Below are positions 30,879-32,164 of a DNA stretch of 32,164 nucleotides, piece after piece. Positions within the stretch are counted from its first letter, which is position 1. The number at the start of each line of letters is the position of its first letter. A model generated the notes under the pieces. The model worked only from the letters and a program-made list of their open reading frames with translations. It was not told where the DNA came from and did not search any database. Source of the DNA: Vulcanimicrobiota bacterium (GTDB lineage: Bacteria; Vulcanimicrobiota; Vulcanimicrobiia; Vulcanimicrobiales; Vulcanimicrobiaceae); the NCBI GenBank assembly GCA_003164495.1, contig PLTN01000094.1, positions 19,833-51,996 on the forward strand. The letters run 5' to 3'. Both the position numbers and the translations under genes were made by a program.

Positions 30879-32164
30879 ATGCTCCGGCTAGGGAACCGGC
30901 TCGCGTGGCTGATCGCGCCGGCCCTGCTTGTCGTGATGATCTCCTTGAACCCACCCAAACCGACCTATTTGATGGGCGACTTCCGCGCGTTTTACTGCGC
31001 CGGACAAGTGATCGCGCACCATGCGAACCCGTATTTGAACCAACCATTGCGGTCATGCGAAGTGGTCGCGGGTCCGCCGGCGGAGCCGCTCGGCATGCGT
31101 TCCGTGACGCTACCCGCTCCGCTGCCTCCCTATGCGTTGCTGCTCTTCGTCCCGTTTGCGGCGCTCCCGTTTCCGCTGGCAGCCGGCTGCTTCGAGTTGT
31201 TCCTCATCGCGGCCATGACGGCAGCGATCGTGCTCTACGCCCGCGTCGCCGCCGTTCCGTCGCTCTGGCTGTATCTCGCGTTCGCGGGGATCACGGCCAG
31301 CGTGACTTACTACGCCGGGCAACCGGTGCCGTTCGTGTTGCTGGCCTTCGCGGGAGCTGCGCTTGCCGTGCGGCATCAGCGCTGGAACGTGGCGGCAGCC
31401 TGTATGCTGATCACGACGATGGAGCCGCATCTGGCACTTCCGGCAGTGGCCGCGATGTTGATCGCGCTGCCGCGAACACGCCTGCCCGTCGCCCTGGGAA
31501 CGGTTTTGCTCGCGGCCCTTGGGGTCGCGGCCGTCGGCCCATACACTGCCATCATCTACGTCAGCCAGGTCATCCCGGCGCACGCGCTCGCCAATGCGTA
31601 CGAATGGCAGTTCAGCCTGACATCGCTTTTGACGTCGTTTGGAATCGCAGCTGCTTCCGCGGTCCACTTCGGGGAACTCATGTACGGGCTGATGCTGATC
31701 GCCGGCGTCGTGGTCGCGATGCGGCTCCGGCGCGCGACCGGTGATGCCGCAGCGCTCGTCGTGATTCCCCCGGCATTTGCCGTGTTCGGCGGCGTGCACG
31801 TGCACTCGCAGCAGCTCGTCGTCGCTCTGCCGGCGATGCTGTATGTTTTTGCGCGCTATCCTCGCGTCCGTACGATGGCGGCAACCGGAATCACATTTGC
31901 TATGATCCCCTGGAACATCATGAGCTCAGCGGCCATGGCCGGCTGCTTTCCCGTCCTGGTCGGCGCGTTTGCGGGGGCAACCTTGGGTCGCAGACGGGGG
32001 CTGCTGCTGACGGCGATCGCTGCGGGTATCGCACTGTCGCTTGTTGCCGGCGCGCTGCTCGGCTTGGGTCCGGCCGACGCGCACTACGCAGCGCAGGCGA
32101 GCGCGCCCGATGCACTTGCGGAGACGAGCTGGGGCCCGTTTTCGCAACAGGTCCTCTCGAAGTC
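30879..32164 (+). CDS. GT87-like (DUF2029) membrane glycosyltransferase, 3' end outside window
   Basis: 428 codons visible, open to the right edge. An N-terminal membrane span is followed by the family hallmark GDFRAFYCAGQVIAHHANPYL (Asp and Phe pair with N-P-Y) around residues 29-49, and then a series of about eight or nine hydrophobic spans. GT87 proteins are polyprenyl-phosphate-dependent mannosyl or arabinosyl transferases acting on the outer face of the membrane; DUF2029 is the broader group. It starts 22 bases after the secretin stop, so it may be co-transcribed and could glycosylate pilin or envelope components. The acceptor is unknown. CATGC-rich start region lacks a strong ribosome binding site. 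Confidence 0.8.
   Translation, partial: MLRLGNRLAWLIAPALLVVMISLNPPKPTYLMGDFRAFYCAGQVIAHHANPYLNQPLRSCEVVAGPPAEPLGMRSVTLPAPLPPYALLLFVPFAALPFPLAAGCFELFLIAAMTAAIVLYARVAAVPSLWLYLAFAGITASVTYYAGQPVPFVLLAFAGAALAVRHQRWNVAAACMLITTMEPHLALPAVAAMLIALPRTRLPVALGTVLLAALGVAAVGPYTAIIYVSQVIPAHALANAYEWQFSLTSLLTSFGIAAASAVHFGELMYGLMLIAGVVVAMRLRRATGDAAALVVIPPAFAVFGGVHVHSQQLVVALPAMLYVFARYPRVRTMAATGITFAMIPWNIMSSAAMAGCFPVLVGAFAGATLGRRRGLLLTAIAAGIALSLVAGALLGLGPADAHYAAQASAPDALAETSWGPFSQQVLSK

Noticed and set aside
30905-31744. Alternative plus-strand frame of 279 codons inside the GT87-like gene
   Set aside because: The frame beginning at 30879 has the family motif and regular membrane spans; this one is Arg/Ala-rich.
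1-32164. CRISPR arrays, rRNA genes or complete insertion sequences
   Set aside because: No regularly spaced repeats, no rRNA-like stretches and no complete transposase with paired terminal repeats were seen.

Overview
The window is a high-GC bacterial chromosome segment with dense, short-gap gene packing, frequent GTG/TTG starts and ATGA/GTGA stop-start overlaps. The mixture of a standard rpmG-trnW-secE-nusG block, a Tad pilus locus, a SARP-type regulator and many orphan NitT/TauT-type substrate-binding proteins would suit an uncultured soil lineage such as Candidatus Eremiobacterota (Vulcanimicrobiota). That placement is inference from gene content only; no rRNA is present.

Layout. 1-2218: translation and secretion core genes on the minus strand (nusG cut by the left edge, secE, tRNA-Trp, rpmG), then a plus-strand DUF190-crcB-CPXCG cluster linked to fluoride export, then tRNA-Arg. 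2290-5045: malate synthase converging on fumarylacetoacetase. Fumarylacetoacetate cleavage gives fumarate and acetoacetate, so the pair can feed acetyl units into the glyoxylate shunt. 5074-5681: a terminator, tRNA-Thr(GGU) and a PD-(D/E)XK endonuclease-like gene whose stop codon lies inside the tRNA. 5772-8371: a two-gene unit of a Tat-exported thiamine-diphosphate enzyme and a periplasmic diheme cytochrome c, the most intriguing metabolic unit here. 8393-12744: a winged-helix-like protein and three NMT1/THI5-like substrate-binding proteins with no permease or ATPase.

12855-19115 is accessory and partly decayed. It holds a broken hicB, small Cys-rich ORFs, a PIN-domain gene abutting a 5'-truncated integrase, tRNA-Gly, a second integrase with an in-frame TGA, a short RNase H-fold-like fragment, a DUF4242 protein, a methyltransferase, and two C-terminal fossils of substrate-binding proteins. 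19116-20500 holds a fourth intact binding protein, tRNA-Tyr and tRNA-Thr(UGU).

20934-32164: a STAND-ATPase/SARP regulator converges on a compact Tad (Flp) pilus operon read on the minus strand: secreted protein, two Flp pilins, prepilin peptidase, cpaB, a single-polypeptide fusion of a CpaE/TadZ MinD-like ATPase to the CpaF/TadA secretion ATPase, tadB, tadC, a second prepilin peptidase and a DUF192 protein. The secretin cpaC/rcpA is divergent and is followed by a GT87-like membrane glycosyltransferase cut by the right edge. Most junctions in the operon overlap, so translation is probably coupled. The pilus is assembled from Flp subunits processed by the peptidases, pushed by the fused ATPase through TadB/TadC and out through the secretin.
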